From Chloroflexota bacterium (GTDB taxonomy: Bacteria; Chloroflexota; UBA11872): a stretch of DNA of 64,000 nucleotides. Of this stretch, positions 52,225 through 62,785 are shown piece by piece (position 1 is the first letter of the stretch; the number at the start of each line of letters is the position of its first letter). The notes under the pieces are model-generated. The model was given only the letters and a program-made list of their open reading frames with translations, had not been told where the DNA came from and searched no databases. Made by a program: the position numbers and the translations under genes. The stretch is from the NCBI GenBank assembly GCA_028873795.1, contig JAPPNP010000070.1, positions 1 through 64,000 on the forward strand. The letters are read 5' to 3'.

Positions 52225-54213
52225 GTGTCCTCCCCTCCGCAGGTTCCCAATCTCCGCCTGGCTGCGTCCCTCTTTGGACAGCAGCTCGATCCGCTGCGTG
52301 AGCGCGAGTGGCTGGTCACCAACGGCCTGGGCGGCTATGCCGCCGGCACGGTTGGCGGTCCGGCCACGCGCCGCTATCACGGATTGCTCGTCGCCGCGGC
52401 GCCCCCGCCCAACGCCCGCTGGGTGATGGTGGCCGGGGCGCAGGTCCAGGCCACGGTCGGCGACGAGGGCTTCTGGCTCTCCACGCACGAATACGCGGAC
52501 GGCACGGTCCATCCGGATGGGTACCGCCACCTGGCCGGATTCGAGCTGATCGGCAGTCGACCAAGCTGGACCTGGAACCTTGCCGGTCAGTCGCTGCGCG
52601 GCGACCTGTGGATGCCCCACGGCGCCAACCGGACGGTGATTCGCTATTGCAATGACGGAGAGGCGCCGGTCGAGGTCGAATGGCAACCCCTGGTGACGCT
52701 GCGCTGGTTTCACCAACTGGTCACGGGGGTGCGCCCCGTCGATCTCGAACAGACCCCGGATGACCGCGTCGTCTTGAGACACGGTGACGCGCCGCCGCTG
52801 ACAATCGACCACGCGGGCTGGGAGTTCGACGAGGCACAGGATTGGCACTGGAATCTGGCGCGCGCCGTCGAGCGGGAGCGCGGCTTCGACCACCAGGAAG
52901 ACGCCTTCACGCCGGGTGTCTTTCGCAGCACCATCCAGCCCGGGGACTCCACGTCGCTGGTACTCGCCGCGGGGGATCCGGCGGATGTGAGCGACGTCGA
53001 GCGCGAGCCGTCGGCCGAGGACACTCGCGCCGCGGAGCTCGTGGACGGGTCCACGAGTGACCTCGAGGCCCGGCTGCGGCTGGCGGCCGACCAGGTGCTG
53101 GTGCAGCGCGGCGGCCGGGCGCACGCCGCGCTGCCGAACACGGTGATTGCGGGCTATCCCTGGTTTGGCGATTGGGGGCGTGACACGTTTATCGCCCTGC
53201 CAGGTCTCTGCCTGGCCACGGGACGGACGGACGTGGCCCGCGCCGTGCTGGTGGCCTACGCCAGCTTCGTGGACCAGGGCATGGTCCCGAATCGCTGGCC
53301 CGATGCGGGCGATACCCCGGAGTACATCTCGGTCGATGCGGCGCTGTGGTTCCTCCACGCGCTCGAAGCCTATGTGGACGCCACCGGCGACTCGGAAATC
53401 CTGGAGGGCCTGGGCACCGCCGTGCTGGACATCGTGGACTGGCACGTTCGCGGCACGCGGCACGGTATTCGAATGGACCCGGACGACGGGCTGCTCACAC
53501 AGGGCGCCGAGGGTCTGCAGCTCACCTGGATGGACGCCAAGGTCGGCGATTGGGTGGTGACGCCGCGGCGCGGCAAGCCGGTGGAGATCAATGCCCTGTG
53601 GTGGCGCGGGCTGACCTTTGCCGCGCGGGCTCTTGAAAGCCTGCAGTGGGATGCGGGTGACACGCGCGAGCTCGCGGATCAAGCGGCGACTTCGTTCGCG
53701 CGGCGGTTCTGGAACGCCGACACCGGCTGCCTCTACGACATCGTGGACGGGCCGTCGGGCGACGATGCGTCCATCCGGCCCAATCAGGTCATCGCGCTGG
53801 CCGTGGGCCCGAACCTGCTCCCATCCGCCCGCGCCGAGTCGGCGCTGGCGGTGGTGGAACGGGACCTGGTAACGCCGGTGGGCCTGCGCAGCCTCGCGCC
53901 CGCCGACGCCGCCTACCGGCGCGAGTATGGCGGCGATTCGGTCCAGCGCGACGGCGCCTATCATCAAGGGCCGGTGTGGAGTTGGTTGCTCGGCATGTAC
54001 GTGCGCGCGGCCGTGGCCCTCGGTCGGACGCGGCGCGATCTGCACTGGATCGAGGGCGGCTTGGAGCGGCATCTCGCGGAAGGAGCGATCGGCACGGTCA
54101 GCGAGATCTTTCAGCCCGAGTCGCCATTTGCTCCGGAGGGCGCATTTGCCCAGGCGTGGGGCATTGGCGAATGGCTCTACGCGCTTCAGGCGCTGCGCCG
54201 CGCGCCGCCGTGA
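52225..54213 (+). CDS. Amylo-alpha-1,6-glucosidase / glycogen debranching enzyme
   Basis: A 662-residue enzyme with the two-domain GDE layout. The N-domain (about 20-240) shows EREWLVTNGLGGYAAGTVGG and RRYHGLLVAA; the catalytic (alpha/alpha)6 domain (about 290-650, GH133-type) shows IAGYPWFGDWGRDTFIALPG with the acidic Asp, MVPNRWPDAGDTPEYISVDA, TWMDAKVGDWVVTPRRGKPVEINAL and FQPESPFAPEGAFAQAWGIGE. It removes alpha-1,6 branches of glycogen-like polymers. Start GTG 52225. Its stop overlaps the start of the alpha/beta hydrolase gene. Confidence 0.94.
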   Translation: MSSPPQVPNLRLAASLFGQQLDPLREREWLVTNGLGGYAAGTVGGPATRRYHGLLVAAAPPPNARWVMVAGAQVQATVGDEGFWLSTHEYADGTVHPDGYRHLAGFELIGSRPSWTWNLAGQSLRGDLWMPHGANRTVIRYCNDGEAPVEVEWQPLVTLRWFHQLVTGVRPVDLEQTPDDRVVLRHGDAPPLTIDHAGWEFDEAQDWHWNLARAVERERGFDHQEDAFTPGVFRSTIQPGDSTSLVLAAGDPADVSDVEREPSAEDTRAAELVDGSTSDLEARLRLAADQVLVQRGGRAHAALPNTVIAGYPWFGDWGRDTFIALPGLCLATGRTDVARAVLVAYASFVDQGMVPNRWPDAGDTPEYISVDAALWFLHALEAYVDATGDSEILEGLGTAVLDIVDWHVRGTRHGIRMDPDDGLLTQGAEGLQLTWMDAKVGDWVVTPRRGKPVEINALWWRGLTFAARALESLQWDAGDTRELADQAATSFARRFWNADTGCLYDIVDGPSGDDASIRPNQVIALAVGPNLLPSARAESALAVVERDLVTPVGLRSLAPADAAYRREYGGDSVQRDGAYHQGPVWSWLLGMYVRAAVALGRTRRDLHWIEGGLERHLAEGAIGTVSEIFQPESPFAPEGAFAQAWGIGEWLYALQALRRAPP

Positions 54214-55106
54214 ACTCGGTGGATGAACATTGGGCGCCACCAAGCGGCCGGCGCATCGAGTTGGCGTCGGGCATCTGCCACTATCGAGAAGCCGGGCAGG
54301 GCGGCCCGACCATCGTTCTCCTGCACGGATTGCCGAGCGACTCGCGCGTATACGGATTGCTGCAGCCGCTGCTTGCGGACGCGGCGCGCACGCTGGCCCC
54401 CGACCTGCTGGGGTGGGGCTTCTCCGAGCCCAACGAGGGGCTCGAGTTCGGCTTCGACACCATCGACCGCAACCTGGCCCAGTTCATCGACGCGCACGGT
54501 CTCGATGACGTCGTGCTGGTGGGGCACGAGATGACGGGACCCGCGGCGATTCGCTGGGCGGTGGCGAATCCCGGGCGGACCCGCGGCCTCGTACTGCTCA
54601 ACTCCTACTACGGCTGGAATTCGGCCCGCATGCCGCCGGCGCTGAAGGCCCTGCACGTGCCGCTGGCGGGCCCGGTGTTGCAGCGGGCCATGGGCCTCAT
54701 GCGCTCGCTGCTCTTCGGCAACCTCTACCGCTGGCAACTCGGCCGCGTGTGGGGCGCGCACACGGATCTCTCCGACGAGTTGACCCGGACCTTTCGGGAC
54801 ACGTTCGCGGCATCCTCCATCGCGCGCCAGGCCTTGCACCGCATCACCAAGGGCCTCCCGGCGCAGATCAACGCCAACCAGCGGCGGCTGGACCTGCTGG
54901 CTCAGCTGCGGTGCCGCACGCTGATCGTGTGGGGAGGCCGCGACCCGTACCTTGGTCCGCACGTGGCGCGCCAATTCCGCCGGCTCATTCCCAACTCGGA
55001 GCTCATCCTGATCCACGACGTGGGGCATTTCGTGCAGGTGGAGGCGGCCGAAGATGTCGCGGGCGCCATCGGGGCATTCGTGGAGCGGTGTCGGGCGGAG
55101 GGGTAG
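54210..55106 (+). CDS. Alpha/beta-hydrolase with Glu at the nucleophile position
   Basis: A 298-residue alpha/beta-fold protein, start GTG 54210 overlapping the previous stop (GTGA). Oxyanion-hole motif LLHGLPSDSRV (38-48), elbow V-G-H-E107-M-T-G, acid D245 (GRDPYLGP) and base H273 (DVGHFVQVE) are all present. The elbow normally holds Ser (esterases), Asp (haloalkane dehalogenases, epoxide hydrolases) or Cys; Glu here is unusual, so the standard mechanism is in doubt. The overall layout resembles the dehalogenase/epoxide hydrolase branch. A sequencing error is unlikely because a single-base change from GAG to a Ser codon is not possible. Substrate unknown. Confidence 0.85.
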   Translation: MNSVDEHWAPPSGRRIELASGICHYREAGQGGPTIVLLHGLPSDSRVYGLLQPLLADAARTLAPDLLGWGFSEPNEGLEFGFDTIDRNLAQFIDAHGLDDVVLVGHEMTGPAAIRWAVANPGRTRGLVLLNSYYGWNSARMPPALKALHVPLAGPVLQRAMGLMRSLLFGNLYRWQLGRVWGAHTDLSDELTRTFRDTFAASSIARQALHRITKGLPAQINANQRRLDLLAQLRCRTLIVWGGRDPYLGPHVARQFRRLIPNSELILIHDVGHFVQVEAAEDVAGAIGAFVERCRAEG

Positions 55107-55113
55107 GGGGAAC

Positions 55114-55134
55114 GGGCGGGTCTGAGACCCGCCC
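55114..55134 (+). terminator. Palindrome GGGCGGGTCT/AGACCCGCCC after the hydrolase gene
   Basis: A 10-bp perfect stem with a one-base centre, eight bases after the stop at 55106. It is related to the palindrome at 20918-20945 and so belongs to the repeat family, but its position could let it act as a terminator. No T-run follows. Confidence 0.45.
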
Positions 55135-55173
55135 CTACCTCGGGCATTCGGCGCGTCCGGGGGCTCGACCGGA

Positions 55174-55207
55174 CTGGATTCCGGCTTCCGCCGGAATGAC
55201 GGACGGG
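55174..55207. repeat. GGATTCCGGCTTCCGCCGGAATGACGG repeat, copy 6
   Basis: All 34 bases are identical to 20971-21004, some 34 kb away. Flank GACCGG before it is shared with the copies at 57935-57965 and 63798-63858. Confidence 0.85.
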
Positions 55208-55285
55208 TTGGGCCAGGATCTCCTTTCGCGGGAATTGCGAACCCGGGTGGCCAGACTTCCGGATCGGTCGCTTGCTTCGCGTCCG

Positions 55286-55291
55286 TATACT
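55286..55291 (+). promoter_or_regulatory. -10 element TATACT upstream of the dehydrogenase gene
   Basis: TATACT in CGTATACTC, 33 bases before the ATG at 55324. Same block and distance as for the gene at 52225. No clear -35 box. Confidence 0.45.
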
Positions 55292-55323
55292 CGCCAGCGC
55301 GACTCCGCACACACCCAACTGAC

Positions 55324-56412
55324 ATGAGCACGCACCGCATTGCCCTACTTCCCGGTGACGGCATCGGCGTCGACGTGGTCCGCGAAGGGCAGTTGGTCCT
55401 CGACACGCTGGCCCAGACGACCGGCGCGATGCGGTGGGACATGCAGGAGTTTCCCTGGAGCTGCGACTACTACCTGCAGCACGGCCAATACATGCCGGAC
55501 GACGCGCTCGACACCCTGGATGGCTTCGACGCGATTCTGTACGGCGCCTGCGGGTTGCCGGACGTGGTGCCCGACGAGATTTCCCAGCACCAGGGCGTGC
55601 TGCGCGTGCGGCAAGGCTTCGAGCTTTATGTCAATCTGCGTCCGGCGCGCTTGCTGCCCGGCCTGCCGACCCCGCTGGCGGGGAAGGGGCCGGGCGACTT
55701 CGATCTGCTCTGCGTGCGCGAGAACTCGGAAGGCGAATACGCGGGTTGCGGCGGGCGCGTCCACCAGGGCTCGTCGTATGAAGTGGCGCTGCAAACGACG
55801 GTCTTCACTCGCGAAGGCGTCGAGCGGATCATTCGCTACGCGTTCGACTTGACCATGCGATTGGGCCGGCGTCACGTGACCAACGTGACCAAGTCCAACG
55901 CGCTGCAGTTCGCGCCGGTGTTTTGGGATGAGGTGTTCGAAGAGGTGGCCGCCGACTACCCCGGCATCACCACCGACCGCAACCTGGTGGACGCGGCGGC
56001 GGCGCGGATGGTAAGCAGCCCCGAGACCTTCGATGTACTCGTGGCGTCGAATCTCTTCGGCGACATTCTTTCGGACATTGGCGGCGCGCTGATGGGCAGC
56101 CTGGGCGTGCCGGCGAGCGCCAATATCAACCCGGAGGGCGCGCACCCGCCCATGTTCGAGCCGGTGCACGGGTCGGCGCCGGACATCGCGGGCCAGGGCA
56201 TTGCGTCGCCCATCGCCACGATTTGGGCCGCGGCGATGATGGTGGAGCACCTGGGCCATGCCAAAGAAGCCGAGCTGGTGATGGCGGCGCTCGGTGATGT
56301 GACAGCCTCCGGCGCCCTCACCCCGGATCTCGGCGGCGACGCAACGACCGCGGACTGCGGCGCGGCCGTGCGGGACGCCCTGCGCGCCCGCGCGGTGTCC
56401 GCCGCGGCGTAG
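55324..56412 (+). CDS. Tartrate/D-malate/isopropylmalate-type dehydrogenase
   Basis: A 362-residue beta-decarboxylating dehydrogenase. ALLPGDGIGVDVVREG (residues 7-22), YVNLRPARLLPG (Arg substrate ligands), CVRENSEGEYAG (about 131), TNVTKSNALQF (Lys), DILSDIGGALMGSLGVPASANI and EPVHGSAPDIAGQGIASP (about 279) are the family landmarks. Short N-terminal spacing and VCVRENSEGEYAG match tartrate/D-malate dehydrogenases (TtuC/DmlA) more than LeuB; substrate is not decided by sequence. It stands alone with its own -10 element. Confidence 0.9.
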   Translation: MSTHRIALLPGDGIGVDVVREGQLVLDTLAQTTGAMRWDMQEFPWSCDYYLQHGQYMPDDALDTLDGFDAILYGACGLPDVVPDEISQHQGVLRVRQGFELYVNLRPARLLPGLPTPLAGKGPGDFDLLCVRENSEGEYAGCGGRVHQGSSYEVALQTTVFTREGVERIIRYAFDLTMRLGRRHVTNVTKSNALQFAPVFWDEVFEEVAADYPGITTDRNLVDAAAARMVSSPETFDVLVASNLFGDILSDIGGALMGSLGVPASANINPEGAHPPMFEPVHGSAPDIAGQGIASPIATIWAAAMMVEHLGHAKEAELVMAALGDVTASGALTPDLGGDATTADCGAAVRDALRARAVSAAA

Positions 56413-56421
56413 CCCCACCCC

Positions 56422-56450
56422 TTGTCCGAGAGCGAGTTGACCCCTAGGAT
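56422..56450 (+). promoter_or_regulatory. Predicted promoter of the Tat-like fusion gene
   Basis: TTGTCC (56422-56427), 17 bases and TAGGAT (56445-56450). Four of six matches in each box with ideal spacing. It would give a leader of about 42 bases before the ATG at 56500. Confidence 0.5.
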
Positions 56451-56499
56451 GGAATTCCAAGTCCACCGCGAAGCCTGCGCCACGGTGTAGGCCACCTCT

Positions 56500-57759
56500 A
56501 TGTTCGGCGTCGGACTCGAAGAATTCATCGCGATCATCCTGGTCGCGCTCATCGTCCTGGGCCCCGAGCGGCTGCCCATCGCCATGCGCACGGTCGGCCG
56601 CTGGGTGCGGAAACTGCGCGACATGTCGCGCGAGTTCCGACGCGAGTTTGCCGAAGAGTTCGCCTTCATCCAGGAGGAAATGAGCGAGCTGCGCCGGGAG
56701 GCCGACGCCACCCGCAGCGAGCTGGCGGAGATTCGGCGCGAGCTCGGCCAGACGGTCCAAGAGACCACCGACGAGGTCACAAGCATCAGGGACGATGTGG
56801 TGTCCGACGTGCAGGGCGCGGTCGACGCGGTCAGCGGGCGGGACTCGGCGTCCACGCCCGCCCTCCCGCCGCCAGCCGCGACCACCTCGAACGGCGCGGC
56901 GTCGGCGAACGGCGAGCAGCAGAGCCCGAGCATGCCGGCGTTCGCTCCGAACGCGGCGGACGCGATGGCGCTCGCCATCTCGGAGACCTTCAGCTCCAAC
57001 GGGGTCACGGCGGCGGACAACGGCGCCGTGGACGCGCCGGAACCCGCGGTCACGACCGACAAACCTCCGGCGCGGCTGGAGGCGTTTGCGCCGGATGTGG
57101 GCGAGCCGGACAGGCCGCCGGACCTGCACCCGGCGGCGCCCGTGCTGCCGCCGCCGCGGGAATCCCTTCCCGAGCCGCCCGCGCCGCCGGCACCCGCCGA
57201 GATGGCCCCGACTCCGGAGGCGGCCCCGTCGGTCGGCATCGGCAAAGTGCCGGAGCCCGGGCTGCGAAATCAGCTGGGTGGGTTCATGCGGCTGATCATC
57301 ATGAAGGCGCTGGAGACTGATTCCGCGTTCCGCGAGCAGGCCGAAGAGGCCCTCCGCGCGCAGGCGCGCGCCGACGCGCTGGCCGCCGCCGAGGGCGAGG
57401 AAGACCCCGACGTTCTCGAGCTGGTGGCCGCGTGGGTGCGCCAGCGGCGCCAGCTGGTCGGCAACGAGAACATCACAGTGCGGCAAAAGGCGCCCGAGTC
57501 GGCGATCGTCGAGCTGTTCGAGTGCCCCTATGGACTCAAGTCCGGCGACGCGCACCCGGTGTGCGACGTGAGCAACGTCTACGACACGGCCTTTTTCGAG
57601 CAGTTCGACATGACCTCGATGTACGCGACGCGCATGTCGGACGGCGCGGCTCACTGCAAGCTGATGGTGGTGACCAACGAGCGGCTGAAGGCGGTGGAGC
57701 AGAGCGAGACGGAAGACGAGACCGCCGAGGCGAAGGAGCCGGCCGAGCCCGCGAGCTGA
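56500..57759 (+). CDS. TatA/B-like membrane protein fused to a three-cysteine C-terminal domain
   Basis: 419 residues in three parts. Residues 1-27 look like TatA/TatB: MFGVGLEEFIAIILVALIVLG then PERLP, followed by an amphipathic and coiled-coil helix (30-110). Residues 115-250 are a Pro/Ala-rich, NG-bearing linker. Residues 255-395 form a globular domain with C342 (ECPYG), C355 (HPVCDV) and C386 (AHCKLMV), the spacing C-P-Y, C, G-x-x-H-C seen in V4R or L-2-amino-thiazoline-4-carboxylate hydrolase-like domains. That domain assignment is from motif memory and needs a profile search. No other tat gene is nearby. Function unknown; the cysteines could bind metal. Confidence 0.8.
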   Translation: MFGVGLEEFIAIILVALIVLGPERLPIAMRTVGRWVRKLRDMSREFRREFAEEFAFIQEEMSELRREADATRSELAEIRRELGQTVQETTDEVTSIRDDVVSDVQGAVDAVSGRDSASTPALPPPAATTSNGAASANGEQQSPSMPAFAPNAADAMALAISETFSSNGVTAADNGAVDAPEPAVTTDKPPARLEAFAPDVGEPDRPPDLHPAAPVLPPPRESLPEPPAPPAPAEMAPTPEAAPSVGIGKVPEPGLRNQLGGFMRLIIMKALETDSAFREQAEEALRAQARADALAAAEGEEDPDVLELVAAWVRQRRQLVGNENITVRQKAPESAIVELFECPYGLKSGDAHPVCDVSNVYDTAFFEQFDMTSMYATRMSDGAAHCKLMVVTNERLKAVEQSETEDETAEAKEPAEPAS

Positions 57760-57793
57760 GCCGGGGGCGTGTCGGCTTAACGCGGGCCGGTGG

Positions 57794-57815
57794 CCCACGC
57801 TGCGTGCAGCGTGGG
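57794..57815. repeat. Palindrome CCCACGCTGCGTGCAGCGTGGG
   Basis: A 10-bp stem with a two-base centre, the inverted counterpart of the element at 23097-23116, preceded by GGTGGC. It starts the 395-base spacer 57760-58154 between the convergent Tat-like and FtsH-like genes, which is made largely of repeats and has no gene that I can support. Confidence 0.7.
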
Positions 57816-57934
57816 ATTGGTCATCCCCTCACCCGAACCATCTCCTACGGTCGAGGCCTTTGCAGAATCCAGTAGAGACGGGTCTCGGACCCGCCCGACG
57901 CCAAGCATCCGGCACGCATCCAGACTCGACCGGA

Positions 57935-57965
57935 CTGGATTCCGGCCTCCGCCGGAATGACCGAA
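57935..57965. repeat. GGATTCCGGCCTCCGCCGGAATGACCG repeat, copy 7
   Basis: A family member preceded by GACCGGA and followed by AAGGGTTACGCAAAGG, close to GACGGGTGACGCAAACG after copy 1, so homology extends beyond the hairpin. Confidence 0.8.
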
Positions 57966-58023
57966 GGGTTACGCAAAGGCCTCACGGTGGGGAAAGGAAA
58001 CCCGACCGGCCGTGGCTAAGGCT

Positions 58024-58045
58024 CCCAGGCTGCGCGCAGCCTGGG
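58024..58045. repeat. 22-bp perfect palindrome CCCAGGCTGCG/CGCAGCCTGGG
   Basis: Followed by GCCACCGGAC like the element at 23097-23116, with covarying stem bases (CCACGC versus CCAGGC). Confidence 0.7.
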
Positions 58046-58154
58046 CCACCGGACCGACTAGTCCACCGGGCCGCCCGTTCGCGGTGAGCTCGTCGAACCG
58101 CGCCCTCCGACAGGCTCGGAGCCTGCCGAAGGGTCGAACGGACCGGGCCCCGTC

Positions 58155-60011
<1,857 letters not shown>

Positions 60012-60283
60012 GCCGGCGTCTCCCCCCGAGCGTGGCCTCTGGCGCGTCGCTCGCGGCGCGCACCATGCCGCCTGGCGATGAACGGCAAGTATACCCCTGG
60101 GCGCGGCGCCCAAGGTGAAGATTCGCACGAAGCGACCGCGGCGCGGCAGGTCGAGCCGCTGAAAGTCTTCGTGAAATCCAAGGGGATCCCAGCCTCCGTC
60201 CGTCGCAATCCTTTCGATAATTCCTACGACGAGCGCACGCCGAACGGATTGGGGCAGCCCTAACCGGTCCTTTGGGACTATCC

Positions 60284-62665
60284 CTAGCGGGCGGGGCCGT
60301 CGTGCCAGCGCCGGGCGAACAGCGCCAGCCGCGATTGGACGATGCCGAAGACCGAGTCCGGGTGAAAGCGTCCGCTCGCGCCGGGTTCCCCGGCGGGAAC
60401 GCCAGTGAGCAACTCGATGCCGCCGCTGATGGTATCCGTGGTGTAGACGTGAAACTGTCCGGCGTCGATGGCCTTGGCCACGTCCCAGCGCAGGGTGAGG
60501 TGTTTGGCATTCGCGGCCGGCAGCAGCACGCCCTGGGCGCCGGTGAGCCCGCGCGCGCGGCACAAATCGAAAAACCCCTCGACCTTCTGGGTCACGCCGC
60601 CGACGGCCTGGACCTGGCCGTGCTGGTTAACCGAGCCGGTCACCGCCACGTCCTGCCACAGCGGGAGGCCGCTCAGGCTCGAGAGCAATGCGTAAAGCTC
60701 GGCGGACGACGCGCTGTCGCCCTCGATGCCGCCGTAGGACTGCTCGAACACGAGGGTGGCGGTGAGGCTCAGCGGACCCTCGATCCCGAATGCGCCGCTC
60801 ACAAACCCGGACAGGATCATGGCGCCCTTGTCGTGGATGGGCCCGGTGAGCTTGGCTTCGCGATCGATGCTGAGCACGCCGTCGCGCCCGGGGTAGGTGC
60901 GGGCGGAAATCCGGTGCACCTGGCCGAAGTCGTAGCCTCCCAGGCCGACGACGGACAGTCCATTGACCTGCCCGACCGCCGCCCCCTCGATCTCCACCAT
61001 CACGGTGCCGTCGGCGATCCGGTCCCGGATCTTTTCCTCGGTCAGGTTGCTGCGGCGGATTCGCTCGTCGATCGACGACCAGACGTGCTCCTCGCTCACC
61101 ACGTCGGCGCCGGCCCGGCGCGCCCAGTGCCCGGCTTCCCTGATGATGTCGCTGAGGTCGCCGAACCGGGTCGACAGGCGGCGGCGGTCCTGCGCCAGGC
61201 GCACGCCTTCCTCAACGATGCGGGCCACGGCCGTGCGGTCGAAGTGGGGTAAGCCTTCGTCGTGGCAGCGGGCGGCGATGAACCGGGCATAGCGATTCAT
61301 GTTGGCGTCGTTGAGGTCGATCTCGGTGTCGAACTCGGCCCGAACTTTGAACAAGTCGCCGAAATCGGGATCGGCGTCGTGGAGCAGGTAGTAGACCCAC
61401 GGCGCGCCGACCAGCGCAACCTTGACGTCGAGCGGAATGGGTTCGGGATCGAGGCGCGCCGGAGCCGCCAATCCCAGGCCTTCCGCCACGGTCTCGATGC
61501 GGATCACCTGGTCGCGCAGCGCTCGCTTGAGCCCGTCGTACGCCGCGGCGTTGGGCAGCACGTCCTCCGCCTGCACGACTAGGAAGCCGCCGTTGGCGGC
61601 GTGCAGCGCGCCGGGCTTGATCATGGTGAAGTCCGTGGTGACGGCACCCATGGCCTGGCGCTGCTCGATCTGGCCAAAGAGGTTGGGATAGGTCGGATGT
61701 CCTTCGCGAACCAGCGGCGCCCCCGTGTCCGGGGCGTGGGTCACGAGGACATTGACTTGATAGGGCAAAAAAGGATCGGCGCGATACCGCGCCGCGGGTT
61801 CTGCCGTCGAGCCGTCGGCCTCGCTCTCGCGGAAGTCTTCGAAGTTCTCGGTGGCGTTCTGCTCGACGGCGTCCAAGTAGGCCGTCACGTCGTCGTGGCC
61901 GCGGTAGGCCTCGCGCAAGTCTTCGAGCAGTGGCCGGACGACGCTGCGGGCGACATCGATGTTGAGCGCATGCAGCCGATCACGCGCCTGGCGTTGCCCC
62001 TGGCGCAGCGCCCGCATGGTGTCCGCCAGCGCATCGTCGAGGACGCCGCGCGCCTGCTGGATGGCGTCACGCTCGGATTCGGGCAGTTGCCGCAGGGCGT
62101 CGGGGGTGAGCGGCTGGCCGTCGCGAACCGCGGCGACGCTGAGACCCACCGGCGTCTGCACGAGCGCATGTCCGGCGGCACGGGCTTGACGGTCCAACGC
62201 CTGGAGCGCCGCCTGCCGCTCGCCCTGTTCCCGCTGGGTGATGGCGCGTCGCTGGACCTCGTATTCGTCGGTGCCAAAGGCCCGCACCATTTCGATTTGG
62301 AGGGCCTCCACCAGGTCGGCCATGCGACGGCGAAGGTCGGGCGCCGCGCCGGGCGGAAGGCGCAGCGCCCGTGGGCGGTGCGGTTCGTCGAAGTTGTGGA
62401 CGTAGCACCAATCGGGCGGGGTGGGGCGGCTATCCGCCACGGCCCGGAGACGCTCGAAGATCATGGACGTTCGTCCGGTACCCGGAAGCCCCATGGCAAA
62501 GATGTTGAATCCGGGGCTGCGGATGTCCACGCCGAACTCCAGCGATCGCTCGGCGCGTTCCTGGCCGATCAGGGCGTCCGGACGCTCGAGCTCGGCGGTC
62601 GACTCGAAGCCCAGCGTGCCCGGGTCGCAGGTCCAACGCACCGCGTCGGCGGATAGCTTGGTCAC
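60284..62665 (-). CDS. Lon-like ATP-dependent protease (AAA_32/Lon_C type)
   Basis: 793 residues from GTG 62665. An N-terminal P-loop region has GLPGTGRTS (59-67) with Arg where Lys is usual; a long helical insertion (about 110-240) follows, then ANGGFLVVQAEDVLPNAAAYDGLKRALRDQ, the AAA-type Walker B/sensor zone. The C-terminal Lon protease domain holds S653 (GDSASSAE) and K694 (GGVTQKVEG), 41 residues apart, near the 43 of E. coli Lon. This family is soluble and distinct from LonA. It lies 272 bases upstream of the FtsH-like gene and is divergent from the dehydrogenase gene. Confidence 0.9.
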   Translation of the reverse strand: MTKLSADAVRWTCDPGTLGFESTAELERPDALIGQERAERSLEFGVDIRSPGFNIFAMGLPGTGRTSMIFERLRAVADSRPTPPDWCYVHNFDEPHRPRALRLPPGAAPDLRRRMADLVEALQIEMVRAFGTDEYEVQRRAITQREQGERQAALQALDRQARAAGHALVQTPVGLSVAAVRDGQPLTPDALRQLPESERDAIQQARGVLDDALADTMRALRQGQRQARDRLHALNIDVARSVVRPLLEDLREAYRGHDDVTAYLDAVEQNATENFEDFRESEADGSTAEPAARYRADPFLPYQVNVLVTHAPDTGAPLVREGHPTYPNLFGQIEQRQAMGAVTTDFTMIKPGALHAANGGFLVVQAEDVLPNAAAYDGLKRALRDQVIRIETVAEGLGLAAPARLDPEPIPLDVKVALVGAPWVYYLLHDADPDFGDLFKVRAEFDTEIDLNDANMNRYARFIAARCHDEGLPHFDRTAVARIVEEGVRLAQDRRRLSTRFGDLSDIIREAGHWARRAGADVVSEEHVWSSIDERIRRSNLTEEKIRDRIADGTVMVEIEGAAVGQVNGLSVVGLGGYDFGQVHRISARTYPGRDGVLSIDREAKLTGPIHDKGAMILSGFVSGAFGIEGPLSLTATLVFEQSYGGIEGDSASSAELYALLSSLSGLPLWQDVAVTGSVNQHGQVQAVGGVTQKVEGFFDLCRARGLTGAQGVLLPAANAKHLTLRWDVAKAIDAGQFHVYTTDTISGGIELLTGVPAGEPGASGRFHPDSVFGIVQSRLALFARRWHDGPAR

Positions 62666-62785
62666 GCCCGAGGGCGGGCTAGGCGCGTCGCGGCGAACGG
62701 GATCGGTGGGCAGCGGAGCGCCCTCGGGATGGAACGCGGCGAAGTCTAGCAGTGGGCCCGGCGGCAGCCGCCTACACTGTCGCGC

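Noticed and set aside
52192-54243. Minus-strand frame of about 683 codons opposite the debranching enzyme
   Set aside because: Antisense shadow; the plus-strand product is a complete GDE protein.
55345-57798. Minus-strand open frame of about 817 codons opposite the dehydrogenase and Tat-like genes
   Set aside because: The translation is Arg/His/Val-rich low complexity, and the plus strand holds recognisable proteins over the same span.
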